A model generated the notes under the pieces. That model saw only the letters and a program-made list of their open reading frames with translations, was not told the origin of the DNA and made no database searches. Positions 35,501 to 48,760 of a stretch of DNA of 64,000 nt are shown one piece after another. This stretch comes from Mucor racemosus (taxonomy: Eukaryota > Mucoromycota > Mucoromycetes > Mucorales > Mucoraceae): the NCBI GenBank assembly GCA_027405735.1, contig JAPEHQ010000015.1, positions 248,001 through 312,000 on the forward strand, given 5' to 3'. The position numbers and the translations under genes were made by a program. Position 1 is the stretch's first letter. Each line of letters begins with the position of its first letter.

Positions 35501-36088
35501 AAATCTAGTGTATATTTATCAAAGAATGTTGATGAAATTCAGAGCAGATTGGTTAATCGTAAGGAAGATATCAAAACGCTCCGTGCATTCTACTATTCAA
35601 AGAAGATGGTTAATTTAACAAGAAGTACTGAATGCAATGACAAAAGATTTCGCTCCGGTGCTGCCTCCAAAGAAAGATCTTTTTGTGTTGGTAGACGTCC
35701 ACAAACGTCCCTTATAATGTTTATTGGGGATAGAGGCACTGGTGTTGGCTCGAGGCTGAAAGGCCATCTAAAATACGGAGGTAAATGGAAGCCAAAACTG
35801 CATGCTGTTTCTTCTGCTATCCATTTTACAAATGAACACAAGACATCCCAAACTTGTATGTTTTGTTTTGGTCCACTCACACATCCCAAAAGAACTAGCA
35901 AAGATAAATCAACAAAAAAGACAGTAAATGGTGCTTTCTGGTGCCTTAATCCAAGATGTATTTCTGCCAGATCTCACAAGCCAATTCAATCAAGAGACAA
36001 AACATCCGCTTTGGCTATTGCTGTATCTGGTCTTTCTAATTTAATTTTTAATGAGCCATTACCGGTGTTCAATCCTAAACCCAGTTAA
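32585..36088 (+). CDS. TnpB/Fanzor-like RNA-guided nuclease family protein
   Basis: A single uninterrupted 1167-codon ORF starting MSSIRKKKEQRD, unusual in a window where most genes have introns. The N-terminal 50 residues are basic (possible nuclear signal around IIKRPRTSG). The C-terminal quarter has the TnpB/Fanzor RuvC layout: FSGTDNGLKFMTETV (Asp879, candidate RuvC-I), then IMFIGDRGTGVGSRLKGH (about 1045-1062), then NEHKTSQTCMFC (Glu1084, Cys1091, Cys1094), a second Cys pair WCLNPRC (Cys1120, Cys1125) forming a zinc ribbon, then SRDKTSALAIAVSGL (Asp1138, candidate RuvC-III). The TSxxCxxC..CxxxxC..RDxxxA order is the defining TnpB signature; a Glu just before the TS motif is a feature known in Fanzors. 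The central part is long and coiled. Fanzors use a guide RNA encoded at the 3' end of the gene to cut DNA. It has no frameshift or stop. Family assignment is from motif order only. Confidence 0.72.
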   Translation: MSSIRKKKEQRDAFDGTQTSYPPQWNTSSGKKREHPSSSSIAAPIIKRPRTSGVSSQRLMDSFYQSMRDNITNKVKPIIGKDKKLIELKKTMSEAKRLPPGILSNAEKICNCNQGELRDYLEHHTLKRNFVHWQDYVKENFDNIVLSFSSEPSSSSGKTLQQPSQAESSSLIPSLRRELSAMDVVSEVSSISGAPTEMSDISIEKEEESMEYRTCTVSFKSILRKDVNPQIAEAFLRKVNAALYNVSDYLMDIQLVVFTLMLSMKLSQFVVAQNGDVEYNKCQGFPIESILPSDFRMKSDTKFSAPPLSSDAVKSESFRKNLKQLFQSQHIDYLHVTLFGKKGSKSTNPIFHALAESNHPLISSFSQETPRPANELMQAALNLYKVNLKNMWSGNKLFNKILNKVIEILLRIHLAPKREKKYQDYIESKSKEDHEKDDVSKPSRNSFHNVIRSEKHKLKKYQRKAQGKGEDNKWFVLAEKSQQRINNMHKSFRRPDRDKPIQEESRSASNDNIVPIEEIIPFNEVLEEEEMEEAESDDRDVTRRRILTLKAVIKDLMFNHYGETITDNHFKEEVPDITPAETTVCLMLSNTLLPYIPNKENYGHIGFQLPFLLLANDVLQSVGYSKFAMDLCPTSSHASLSALRLDAPSIYALCSQKNEGDQMTIFDFQGYVIDSAVKARTYKDAVFNSFFDIRAISNACKSYKLTFAHNVIISPGLKSARILGNRPIKDQPTNTNTNTNTNLIDIDWYTVKDLQSRSNQELKSDIADIGQQIQNVSALLKGRSRQFRRDDFSTRIKDLKIQWKNDHSKYQEIQKLKADRFNAFNVLQATKQQLTDLRSQQYYSRKAIQHRHKNIPSIARTEEIHNEESLGDLIFSGTDNGLKFMTETVAIDINKYKYCLNLHNKYSPLASDNDNDDLDAAPDVFQPLPESYKMYVEDIDFGSGQFRKRKLMEKDKQSTEGREVKMIETKLSKSSVYLSKNVDEIQSRLVNRKEDIKTLRAFYYSKKMVNLTRSTECNDKRFRSGAASKERSFCVGRRPQTSLIMFIGDRGTGVGSRLKGHLKYGGKWKPKLHAVSSAIHFTNEHKTSQTCMFCFGPLTHPKRTSKDKSTKKTVNGAFWCLNPRCISARSHKPIQSRDKTSALAIAVSGLSNLIFNEPLPVFNPKPS

Positions 36089-36185
36089 TCCTATACTGGT
36101 ATTTTCACCAAGACCAACGCTTTCTGTTCAAGAAACGAGCATGGGGACGGCAGCGGTGCTGCATCAGCGGAGGCTTGGATCTGGT
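36081..36185 (+). ncRNA. Candidate guide (omega-type) RNA region
   Basis: Starting at the ORF's last codons is a locally GC-rich stretch with pairing potential: CCAGT (36081-36085) with ACTGG (36095-36099) brackets the stop codon; GCAGC (36150-36154) with GCTGC (36158-36162) forms a tight hairpin with a GGT loop; CCAAG (36108-36112) with CTTGG (36174-36178) could enclose the latter. After about 36185 composition returns to AT-rich. In TnpB and Fanzor loci the guide RNA scaffold overlaps the 3' end of the ORF, which fits this position. This is inference from composition and hand-folding. Confidence 0.35.
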
Positions 36186-37072
36186 AAGTTGTAGTAAAAA
36201 TTGGCTAAGCTGTATGGCATTTACTAATATGGTAATTATTATACTCGCAAGATTCAAGTTTTCGAATGTTTCGAAGTCTAGATTCAATGATTTTTTGAAA
36301 ATAAATGGTGCGAATGACCATATATATCACATTTTGAAATTTTCGTAGATTTATAGACATATAGCATAACTAATTATTAAAAAAAACTGATATATTTTCT
36401 CAAAAGATCACCCAAATCTATTTTTTTTTAAATAAAATTCAATAGCAGGCATGTTATTAAAACTAATTATAAAACTAATTATAAAACATTACCATGGCGA
36501 GTACGGCCTTACGACTAAATAGTAAACATACTCTGGATGAAAGGTTTAATTTGTAATATTGAATCATGCACAATATCCAAATGCCATGACATTTACCGAA
36601 AATGATATGATATGATATGCAAATTCCAACCAGAAAAAAATATAAACAACGCACATACTTGCCAATTTGTTTACCATAATTTTTAATCAATGATGACAAG
36701 GCGATTGTCGTTTTCTGGACATAAGTTGTTATATGAAATGCATTATGTATATAATATATATATATATATGTGCATATAAAACATGGTAAGAAATGGCAAT
36801 TACAAATTACAGGAGTTGACATTATTGTGGAGAATGAAAGGGGGAGGAGTTGGAGAAACAACAGGGAAAGATAATCGTTTAAATCTACTCTGAAAATGAA
36901 CATACCTGGAGAAATCGTACATAACATTAAATGATACACTAAAATTTCTTTTTATTGAGACATGCCACAAAATATGCAAATAAAAGTATGATTGTATAAA
37001 GAAAGAACATTTATTGAACATTTCATTTCAATCTTTCTCTCTCTTTTTTTCTTTCTATCCACATTTATATAA
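36186..37072. other. 3' flank of the Fanzor-like ORF; promoter of the next gene
   Basis: AT-rich with a TA dinucleotide run near 36755. A T/C-rich tract (37030-37065) directly precedes the next start codon. No gene or clear transposon end recognised. Confidence 0.45.
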
Positions 37073-38071
37073 ATGCACGCTAAAGCTCTTGTCACTATTG
37101 CCATTGCAACTCTTTTAGTTCAAGGTAAATTTCAAATAATTGTATACAGGAACAAGATATACTGATATTCTTATATATATATATATTAAGCTCATGCTGC
37201 ACCTTCCGAAGCATCTGGAAGTCTTGCTGTCGCTGATGCCAAAGCATCTGGTTTAGCTCATCTTGCTACTTCCAGAGAAGAAGAAGAAGAAGTAGAAGAA
37301 GAAAAAAAAGGAAAAGAAGAAGAAGAAAAAGAAGAAGAAGAAGAAGAAGAAGAAGTGGTTGAGAACGATGATAAAGTATTTCAAAAGGCCAAAAATGAAC
37401 AAAAGAAGGAAAAGAATACCAATGGAGGTCCTGATGATGTAGAGGAAGAAGAAGATAAAGAAGAAAATGTTACTGTTGAAGATTTAGAAGATGCTGTTGC
37501 AGCCAAGGCCGAGAACAAAAAGGACTCTTTCAGTCCTGCTGCTGCCAAGATTAACAAGGATGATGAGGAAGAAGCCGAGGATCCTGAAAAAACAGAGAAG
37601 AAGGAAGCCGACGAAAATGAAAGCGAAGCAGGTGGTGATGAGGCTGTTGATGAAGCTTCTCCTGCTGGATCTGCTTCTGTATCTGCACCCGATTCTGCTG
37701 TATCTGAAGCTGCCAATGAAGAAGAATCAGAAAAGGCAGTAGAAGAAAATGATGAAGAAGAATCAGAAAAGGCAGTAGAAGAAAAAGATGAAGAAGTTGA
37801 AGAAGAGGATACTGAAGAGGAAGATAATTTCAATGTTGCAGCTCACTCCTCTTTATCTGGTAGCGCAAGTGCATCTTATGGAGCATCCAGTTCTCTTTCT
37901 TTAGCATTTGGTTCTTCCAGTACACCTGTTCTTTCTGCTAGTGGAGCTTCTGCAAAGGATGCTCGTACAACCGCTAGAATGCAAAATGCTAAATCAAGTG
38001 GCAACGTCGTCAATGTCAGCATTGGAGCAACCTTGGGCGCTATTGTTTTTGCAGCTTATTCACTCTTCTAA
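37073..38071 (+). CDS. Acidic, Ala/Ser-rich GPI-type cell surface protein (hypothetical)
   Basis: Two exons (37073-37124, 37191-38071) give 310 residues. The first exon encodes almost exactly the signal peptide (MHAKALVTIAIATLLVQ, continuing AHAAP). The mature part is dominated by Glu/Asp/Lys tracts (EEEEEE runs near residues 45-70) with Ala/Ser patches, including a direct repeat EEESEKAVEE(N/K)DE. The C-terminus has small residues (AKSSGN) followed by a short hydrophobic end (VSIGATLGAIVFAAYSLF), the usual arrangement of a GPI-anchor signal. It is probably an anchored wall or membrane protein; no enzyme domain is visible. The GAA/GAG repeats make the tract prone to length change. Confidence 0.75.
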
Positions 38072-38138
38072 ATTAATTTATATATCACATTACATATAGA
38101 TATTTTATTTCATATTATATATATAAAAAAAAAAATAT

Positions 38139-39043
38139 TTACATTCCTTTTAATAATGAAGAATGCATAATTCTAGATTTATTATCTTTCAATACTTCAA
38201 ATATAGTCATGCTAATAGCAGTTGTTGGTATTCCCCATGCAATTCTAGCCCATAAGCCTCTTGTTAATGCACCTTTACCTTCCTTAAATAGCATGGACTT
38301 TGCAATTGCAATTGGACCTTGTCTAAATTGTTGCCCATTTTCAGCTGCAGATATTTGCCATCTCGTTTTTATAATATCCAATGGTGTGGATATCAATATG
38401 CTAACAACCCCCGCCACCGAACTACACATCATGTAAAGTGAAGCGTCATTATTATTATTCATGCACCATTGCTTCATTGTCTCATATGTAACAAAATAAG
38501 CCATTGAGTGAGGTACAAATACAACTAATCCCATCCAATAACCTTTATAAAATCCTCTAATGCCTTCATTTTTTAGTATCTTTACAGCTAGGGATCGATT
38601 ATTATTGTAAACTTGTTGTGTTTGTAGTCTATTTTTCATTACTTCCATAGGAGTAAACAGCATGCCAGCACTTATTTCAGCAGCACAACCTGATATTAAA
38701 TGGCTCCAGACAGAATGACGTTGAATGTGATATTTTGAATCTAAAAATTGTTTGGAAGCTTCGTAACAGGAGAGATATACAGATAAGGCAGGTACAGAAA
38801 ATACTAAAGTAACAGGCAATCCTCGATACAATGAAGTGAATTTGATGTTATTCCAGACATATTTTGTGTTAGTAGATGACTGTAGCCTTGTTTTTATAGT
38901 ATCCACTATATTCGAAAATTAACACGTGTTGGATATACAATAACATTGTTTCATTTACTTGGATGTGTGATACATCTTGCAATTAATCCTGCTGTACTTG
39001 ATGCAAATAGATAATAAACATCTAATGTTGTGCTATTCGACAT
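38139..39043 (-). CDS. Mitochondrial carrier family (SLC25) protein
   Basis: Two exons (38959-39043, 38139-38905) give 283 residues in the usual three-repeat, six-helix plan. The three signature motifs are visible: HPMDTIKTRLQ across the intron, TPMEVMKNRLQTQ and TPLDIIKTRWQ, each followed by a basic/aromatic loop such as GFYKGYW and GALTRGLWAR. Such carriers exchange metabolites across the inner mitochondrial membrane. Substrate is not readable from sequence by eye. It converges with the GPI-type gene, with only 67 bp between the two stop codons, so their 3' ends must overlap or abut. Confidence 0.92.
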
Positions 39044-39479
39044 TTTGTAAAAGAAATTACACAGAAACGGAGATTTACAAATCAAAATTTAAGGGTTTAC
39101 AATACAAAAATAAAAAAAAAACGCCACTCAAATGATAGGATTTTATAACCAAAAACAGATACAAGAGCGATATCTATTTATTTTAAATATATATATATAT
39201 ATATATATATCTTTCAGGGATCAAGTAGATATACACAATGCATGTGTTGATCTCCTTTTGTTGAATAGTTGTAATGCAGGCTTTTATGTTTGAATGTTAA
39301 AAAAGTGCGTCATCATAGGATAAGTTTGTTATAATCTCCCTCAAATCCCCCCCCCACTGCCCGCACCACACACACACACGCGCGCGACACAGCTCGTGAA
39401 TGAATTTGAATGAAATTTAATTTTTTTTTTTCCATTGCATTAGTTCCTCTATCATTACAACAACAACAATAACAATACT
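39044..39479. other. Divergent promoter with simple repeats
   Basis: Shared upstream region of the carrier and BUD31. Holds an AT run (about 39187-39211), a C run (about 39346-39355), a CA/CG run (39363-39387) and a T run (about 39420-39432). Confidence 0.6.
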
Positions 39480-40053
39480 ATGCCAAAGATTAGGACGACA
39501 AGAACAAAAAGAGCCCCTAAAGGCTTTGATGAAATTGAACCCACATTAGAGGAGTTTGCTAGAAAGATGAAAGAAGGTTCATTTCAATTAAAAAGGGGAT
39601 TTATTTTATTATAACTAAATGAAAAAAAAAATTTTTACTATGTTAGTTGAAAATGAATCTCATGAAGGCAAACGTATTGTTGAAAGCACATGGCCAGTGT
39701 TTAGAATTCATCATCAAAGGTCAAGATACATTTACGATTTATATTACAAGAGAAAAATCATTTCTAGGGAATTATATGATTATTTATTAAAGAATAAATA
39801 TGCAGATGGAAATCTTATTGCAAAATGGAAAAAGGTATTTGTATAAATCTCAATTGTTAGATCATTCACACACTGAAACATTATTTTAAACCAGCCTGGA
39901 TTCGAGAAATTATGTTGTCTTCGTTGTATTCAACCAAAAGACACAAATTTTGGTACAACATGCATTTGTCGAGTACCTAAAGAAAAACTAGAAGATGGTA
40001 AAATGGTTGAATGTGTTCATTGTGGATGTAGAGGATGCGCAAGTGGTGATTAA
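39480..40053 (+). CDS. BUD31: BUD31/G10 pre-mRNA splicing factor
   Basis: Three exons (39480-39576, 39647-39834, 39895-40053) encode 147 residues, the normal size. It begins [20 protein letters not shown] and carries [32 protein letters not shown] and the Cys-rich zinc-binding end LCCLRCIQ...TCICRVP...[12 protein letters not shown], all hallmarks of the G10/BUD31 family. BUD31 is a core component of the activated spliceosome associated with Cwc2/Prp19-type modules in the nucleus. The first intron uses a weak donor (GTTCAT), which I accept because it restores KEVENES in frame. Confidence 0.96.
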
Positions 40054-40389
40054 ACATTTTATAAAAAGTAAATATAGAAGATTTGGAAATAAAGGAAATA
40101 CCAGAAAATATCCCGAAAAGAAGTGATCTTCGCCTATCCATTATCACATATAATATTTCGGCTTTAAAGAAAAAAAAAAAAAAAAAAAAAAGGGGGGAGA
40201 ATGTTCTCAAACTTCCAGTTTTATGTAGTGTTTAGATTTAGAGGATTTCTATTATTTAATCACACACGCATTAATGTTAAAGGGGGGGGGGAGGAGGAGG
40301 AGGAGAGGCCCTTATTCTTGTATAAAAAGAAACGGTTTTTTTCCTTGTGTTTTATTTCTTTTTCTTATTACAAATTATTCTTTCTTAAC

Positions 40390-40819
40390 ATGTCTCTCGC
40401 CATTATTCAAAATAACAACAAATACACTGATATTAACTTGGAAAATGACCATGGTACATTAGATGCTCATCGTAGACAAATCATCAAAAGAAAGGTTTTG
40501 GCTATTGGTAAAATGTCAAGATCCTATACTGTATTGAAAGAACATCCTCAACTTGTACAACAATTAAAGACTTTGACTAATGGCAAATTACCTGTTGGCA
40601 CATTAGCCACCGGAGAACAAGGAATTAGAGAAGGTAAAAGAAGCATTTAAAGTTTAAAACGATTAAATTGAGGTATAAACAAATATTTGAATAGCAATTC
40701 TTCAAAAGTCAATGTCTCATGAACTATCAAAATTAAAAGAACAAAAAGATCATCCAACATTATCGCATCAACCTACTCCAAATTACAAAGTAGCATCAAG
40801 AGGAGAAGGACATGTCTAA
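40390..40819 (+). CDS. Stand-alone protein resembling the calcineurin A calmodulin-binding tail
   Basis: Two exons (40390-40633, 40695-40819) with GTAAAA/TAG borders give 122 residues. Residues about 28-82 (RRQIIKRKVLAIGKMSRSY, VLKEHPQLV, LTNGKLPVGTLATGEQ) line up with the segment of calcineurin catalytic subunits after the calcineurin-B-binding helix: R..I..K..AIGKM.R...VL.E....V..LK.LT..G.LP.G.L..G.Q. That region holds the calmodulin-binding site. No phosphatase motif (GDxHG, GNHE) occurs; upstream is the end of BUD31. The ORF is intact with a normal intron, so it looks like a real small gene, not a broken phosphatase. A role in binding calmodulin is inference. Confidence 0.72.
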
Positions 40820-41379
40820 ATATATTATGCGAGTGTGTGTTTTCCATTATCACCATATATCTCTTTTTTTTCTTCTTCTTCTTCTTTTCCCTCCATTTTG
40901 TATATAAAACACCATAAATATATAGCATCAAGCATATATACAAATACACTGATACACACTCTTTTCTTTTTTTATTTTATTTTATTATTCTCTCTTTCTG
41001 CCCCTGATCTGCTTTAAACCTTATTTAATAAACAAACAAACTAAACAAAAAAATTGTCTATATTTTCCATACGTTTTAGTATATATTTCCATTTTATTTG
41101 CTTCTTTTATTAGATTTTATCGTTGCGAAAAAAAAAAAACCTTTTAAATATCAGGAAAAATGACGAGATTTTTTAACGTGTACAACATGATAACGAATAA
41201 ATAAAACAAAACCTGATACAACGCAAAACAAAAATTATGACCATAATATCCATACATTTTAGTATATATTACCACTTTTTAAAGCATTTATATCATTCTT
41301 TAACAATGCAAAAGAATTCTTCAAAACCAACATGTATTGAAAAAAATAATTTTAATAAAAAAAAAAACGGCAAGCTATA
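40820..41379. other. Intergenic between convergent genes
   Basis: T/C-rich start (TTCTTCTTCTTC near 40865-40890) then AT-rich; likely holds both polyadenylation regions. No gene recognised. Confidence 0.5.
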
Positions 41380-45762
<4,383 letters not shown>

Positions 45763-46439
45763 AGCATACAATTTGATAGATGATTCCAAATTATAAAAGC
45801 TGGGCCAGCCAGGGGTAAAAACAATAGAATATTAAGGTACAAAAAGTTAACAAAGAAAAGCCTACATTTGCGATGAAAGAAAGGTTATAAATAAGAATCA
45901 ATAATGAAATGTACATGATTGTTCCTGAATTTACTTTGGTAATGTTCCTTTTTTTTGTTGTAAATGTTCAATTTAATAGCAAGATAAATCTAATATCGAT
46001 GAATTAGATATACCAAATCAACATCTAGTGCAATTAAAACGAAAAACGCGCTCTCTTTTACATCTAGAAATATATAGACATAGCAAGAAAAAGACCAAGG
46101 GAATTTTTCCCCCCGAAGATTTTCTCCATCTTTCGTTGATAAATGTTATAATTTATATATACCTTTAGTCCTTGTTGGATGTTTGCTATTAAAATAAGGA
46201 TATCGAGATATTGAGCTTTCAATGAACGACTTTATTTTATTATATATATCTAGATATTATGTTGTATATGGGCTTCAAAAAATGGAGTTTTTTATATTAT
46301 TGTGTAAATGTGATATTAATGTGTGCTAATGTGTTTAGATGAGAGAAAGGAAGCTAGAAACACCCTTACCAAGTGAGAGACGTCACTTTAATATGGGATT
46401 ATAAAGGCTACACAGAAAAAATGCAAGATGTTTTGTAAT
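45763..46439. other. Intergenic
   Basis: Upstream region of EAF1 and downstream of the AcuK-like gene. AT-rich; a short C run near 46110. No gene seen. Confidence 0.5.
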
Positions 46440-47573
46440 TTAACGACCTGAATTGGCACTCAAGATGGGTAAAAACTATACAATTTCATTAAAATCAAGT
46501 ACCAATTGACCTTGTAATATTTTTAAATACTTACATTTCCTACTACAACACAGGGTAAATCAAAGATGTCTCTTTTCAATGTGAAACAAAAACTGCATGG
46601 AACTGGACGATAAGACGGGCTCATTAAAATAACAGACATGAATACACCGGATTCAGCATTATCAAACGCATGTTGAGAGAATTTCTCCCAATATTCAACA
46701 GTAGATTCATTATCCATCAACTATGAAAAAAAAAGGGGGGGGAGGTATTAATTTTTTGATCTGATCGTTACCATGGCAACACATTTGAAATTAGTTACTA
46801 CCTCGTAAATGTATGTCCGCTTGCCTAGCAATGTCTCTTTATTCCATTGAGTTAATAGTAAAAACTCTTTACCGACAAGTACAATTTCCCCAGTCCTTCT
46901 CCAAACTACAGTAGGTGTTCCCGAGAAACTAATCAACTTTTCAAATTCTAATAATGTACGTTGAACACATTTTTCCATGTAGATCAGATCTTCTTCTGTC
47001 AAAGCGGCGACCAAAGACATGTATGAAGGTCTAAATAAAACGAGCGCTTGACTGATACGAACCAATTGATCTCTTCCCATACGATGTTTCACGTATTCTA
47101 TCAGATAATGATAGCTTTCTGCGTAATTATAAGGATGTTGTACCCGGGAATAAATCTCTTCAGGTGTATTTCCTACACCTTTTCTTCTTCTTAATACTTG
47201 TTGCGGATCGTAATTATTATTACTGAACTGTTGCTGTTGCTGTTGAAGTTGTGGAGTTGATGATGAAATGCTAGGAGATGTATTTGCAGAATTAATATTA
47301 TTTAATACAATGTCTTGATGCTGAATCCAGTGATTATTATTGTTAGTAGTAGTTGAGAGTGATGTATTATTTATGGGTGTTGTTGGGAAATTATTCGAAT
47401 CAACCATGGGTATCATACTAGAAATCATACCGTATTCGAGGCTGGCAGTATTTGATCCAAATCTAATATTTCTATTATTATCTTCCATATAATTCATGAT
47501 GGCTGGAGGCGTCATAACATTTGATTGAAAACGATTATCTGAATCTAATTTTACGACAATGAATCCTAACCCT

Positions 47574-47610
<37 letters not shown>

Positions 47611-47979
47611 AACATACCACTTTCATCATCCTGCAGGTATTTTGCTTTTTTTCTAGCACCATCTGTACATGTATTGTCTAACCCACGTTTGACACATCGT
47701 TGACAAGGTCTAGCTAAAATTAATATGATGGTTTTAGAGTCGTACAAAAGATGTAATCGGAAAGATTTAATGCCAATATGCAAAATAATCAGATAAGAAA
47801 AGAGACTTACAATCATCGCATGTCAAATGAGCCTAATGTTTTTCTCTTGTTTAATGCATTTAAACTTATATTAAATATTTATAATCTACCTTTTGACAAT
47901 GAGAACATGCTCTAGAGGCCTTTTTTCTACGGCGTTTTACATTTGGATTGTCATTGACATTTCTATTTTGTTGTGGCAT
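46440..47979 (-). CDS. Zn2Cys6 transcription factor of the AcuK/ERT1/RDS2 type
   Basis: Six exons (47890-47979, 47811-47832, 47618-47713, 46772-47544, 46535-46720, 46440-46475) give 400 residues. The N-terminal binuclear zinc cluster is [29 protein letters not shown] (about 24-53), spread over three exons including one of 22 bp. The middle is Asn/Ser/Gln-rich. The C-terminal half has [43 protein letters not shown] and a PAS-like region ending VVGNFLPIL, the conserved layout of AcuK/Ert1/Rds2 regulators of gluconeogenesis and non-fermentable carbon use. The role as a gluconeogenic regulator is by family. Intron 3 contains a long A run (T run 47576-47605 on plus) next to two TTAGGG units. Confidence 0.88.
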
Positions 47980-48601
47980 TTTATGAACGATTATTCTGTC
48001 AAATAAATTTCTAATGTAAATTTAGTAATAACCACGCTCTGGGCATTGAAGAAATCGAAAAGCAAATATCCAAAATAAAGAAAAAAGAAAGAAAAAGGAA
48101 AGAAAGAAAAAGGAAAGAAAGGAAAGGAAAGGAAAGGAAAGAAAGGAAAGAATTTTATTTAAAGGATTTGTATGTAATAATAAAACGCCTCAAAAATTTT
48201 ATTTGAAGATCCGTAAAACCATCATAGTTTTGTTATTTCATCAATTGCGATCACAGAATGGAGATCTGTTTGTTGTCATAGATTCAAAGCAACCAAAGGG
48301 AGCCACGATTCCTGATTCAATGTTGGTTTCTTTGAGTGGTGCTGCTGAAATGCTGACAGTCATTGATACAATCATAAAGAGCAAGGTCGAAGCAATGGTT
48401 GATTTCATATTTAATAATATAATAAAATAGTAAAGAAGAAAAAAAAAAAAGGTGGTTTGTTTCTTTGTTCATTTTAATCAATTGTAGGCTCCTTTTTATA
48501 CTCTATGAATGAAAATCTAGACTTAGGGAGTAAAATCATTTCATGGTTGAATCAACAATTACTATTACTATTACTACCACTACCACTACTACCACTACTA
48601 G

Positions 48602-48636
<35 letters not shown>

Positions 48637-48760
48637 TTTCATTTAAACCCAGGCTACTTCCAATCAATTTTGTGGTGATTTGGGATAATAACCGACCAAA
48701 TAAGAAAAATTTTACAAGCATATATTTCTTCTAGTTTGTATTTTTTGTTTGTCGCATAAA
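47980..48760. other. Divergent intergenic region with microsatellites
   Basis: Holds a GGAAA/GAAA purine tract (about 48080-48152) and an ACT trinucleotide run (about 48560-48637). A 75-codon frame at 48203-48430 (ending VDFIFNNIIK) lacks an ATG start and resembles nothing I know. Confidence 0.55.

Noticed and set aside
36475..36939. 154-codon minus-strand frame downstream of the nuclease ORF
   Set aside because: Begins without a good start context, is rich in Tyr/Ile/Cys from AT-rich DNA and overlaps simple TA repeats; no homology visible.
48203..48430. 75-codon frame ending VDFIFNNIIK
   Set aside because: No ATG start, no splice-compatible partner exon and no recognisable family. It might be a fragment, but I cannot support a gene.
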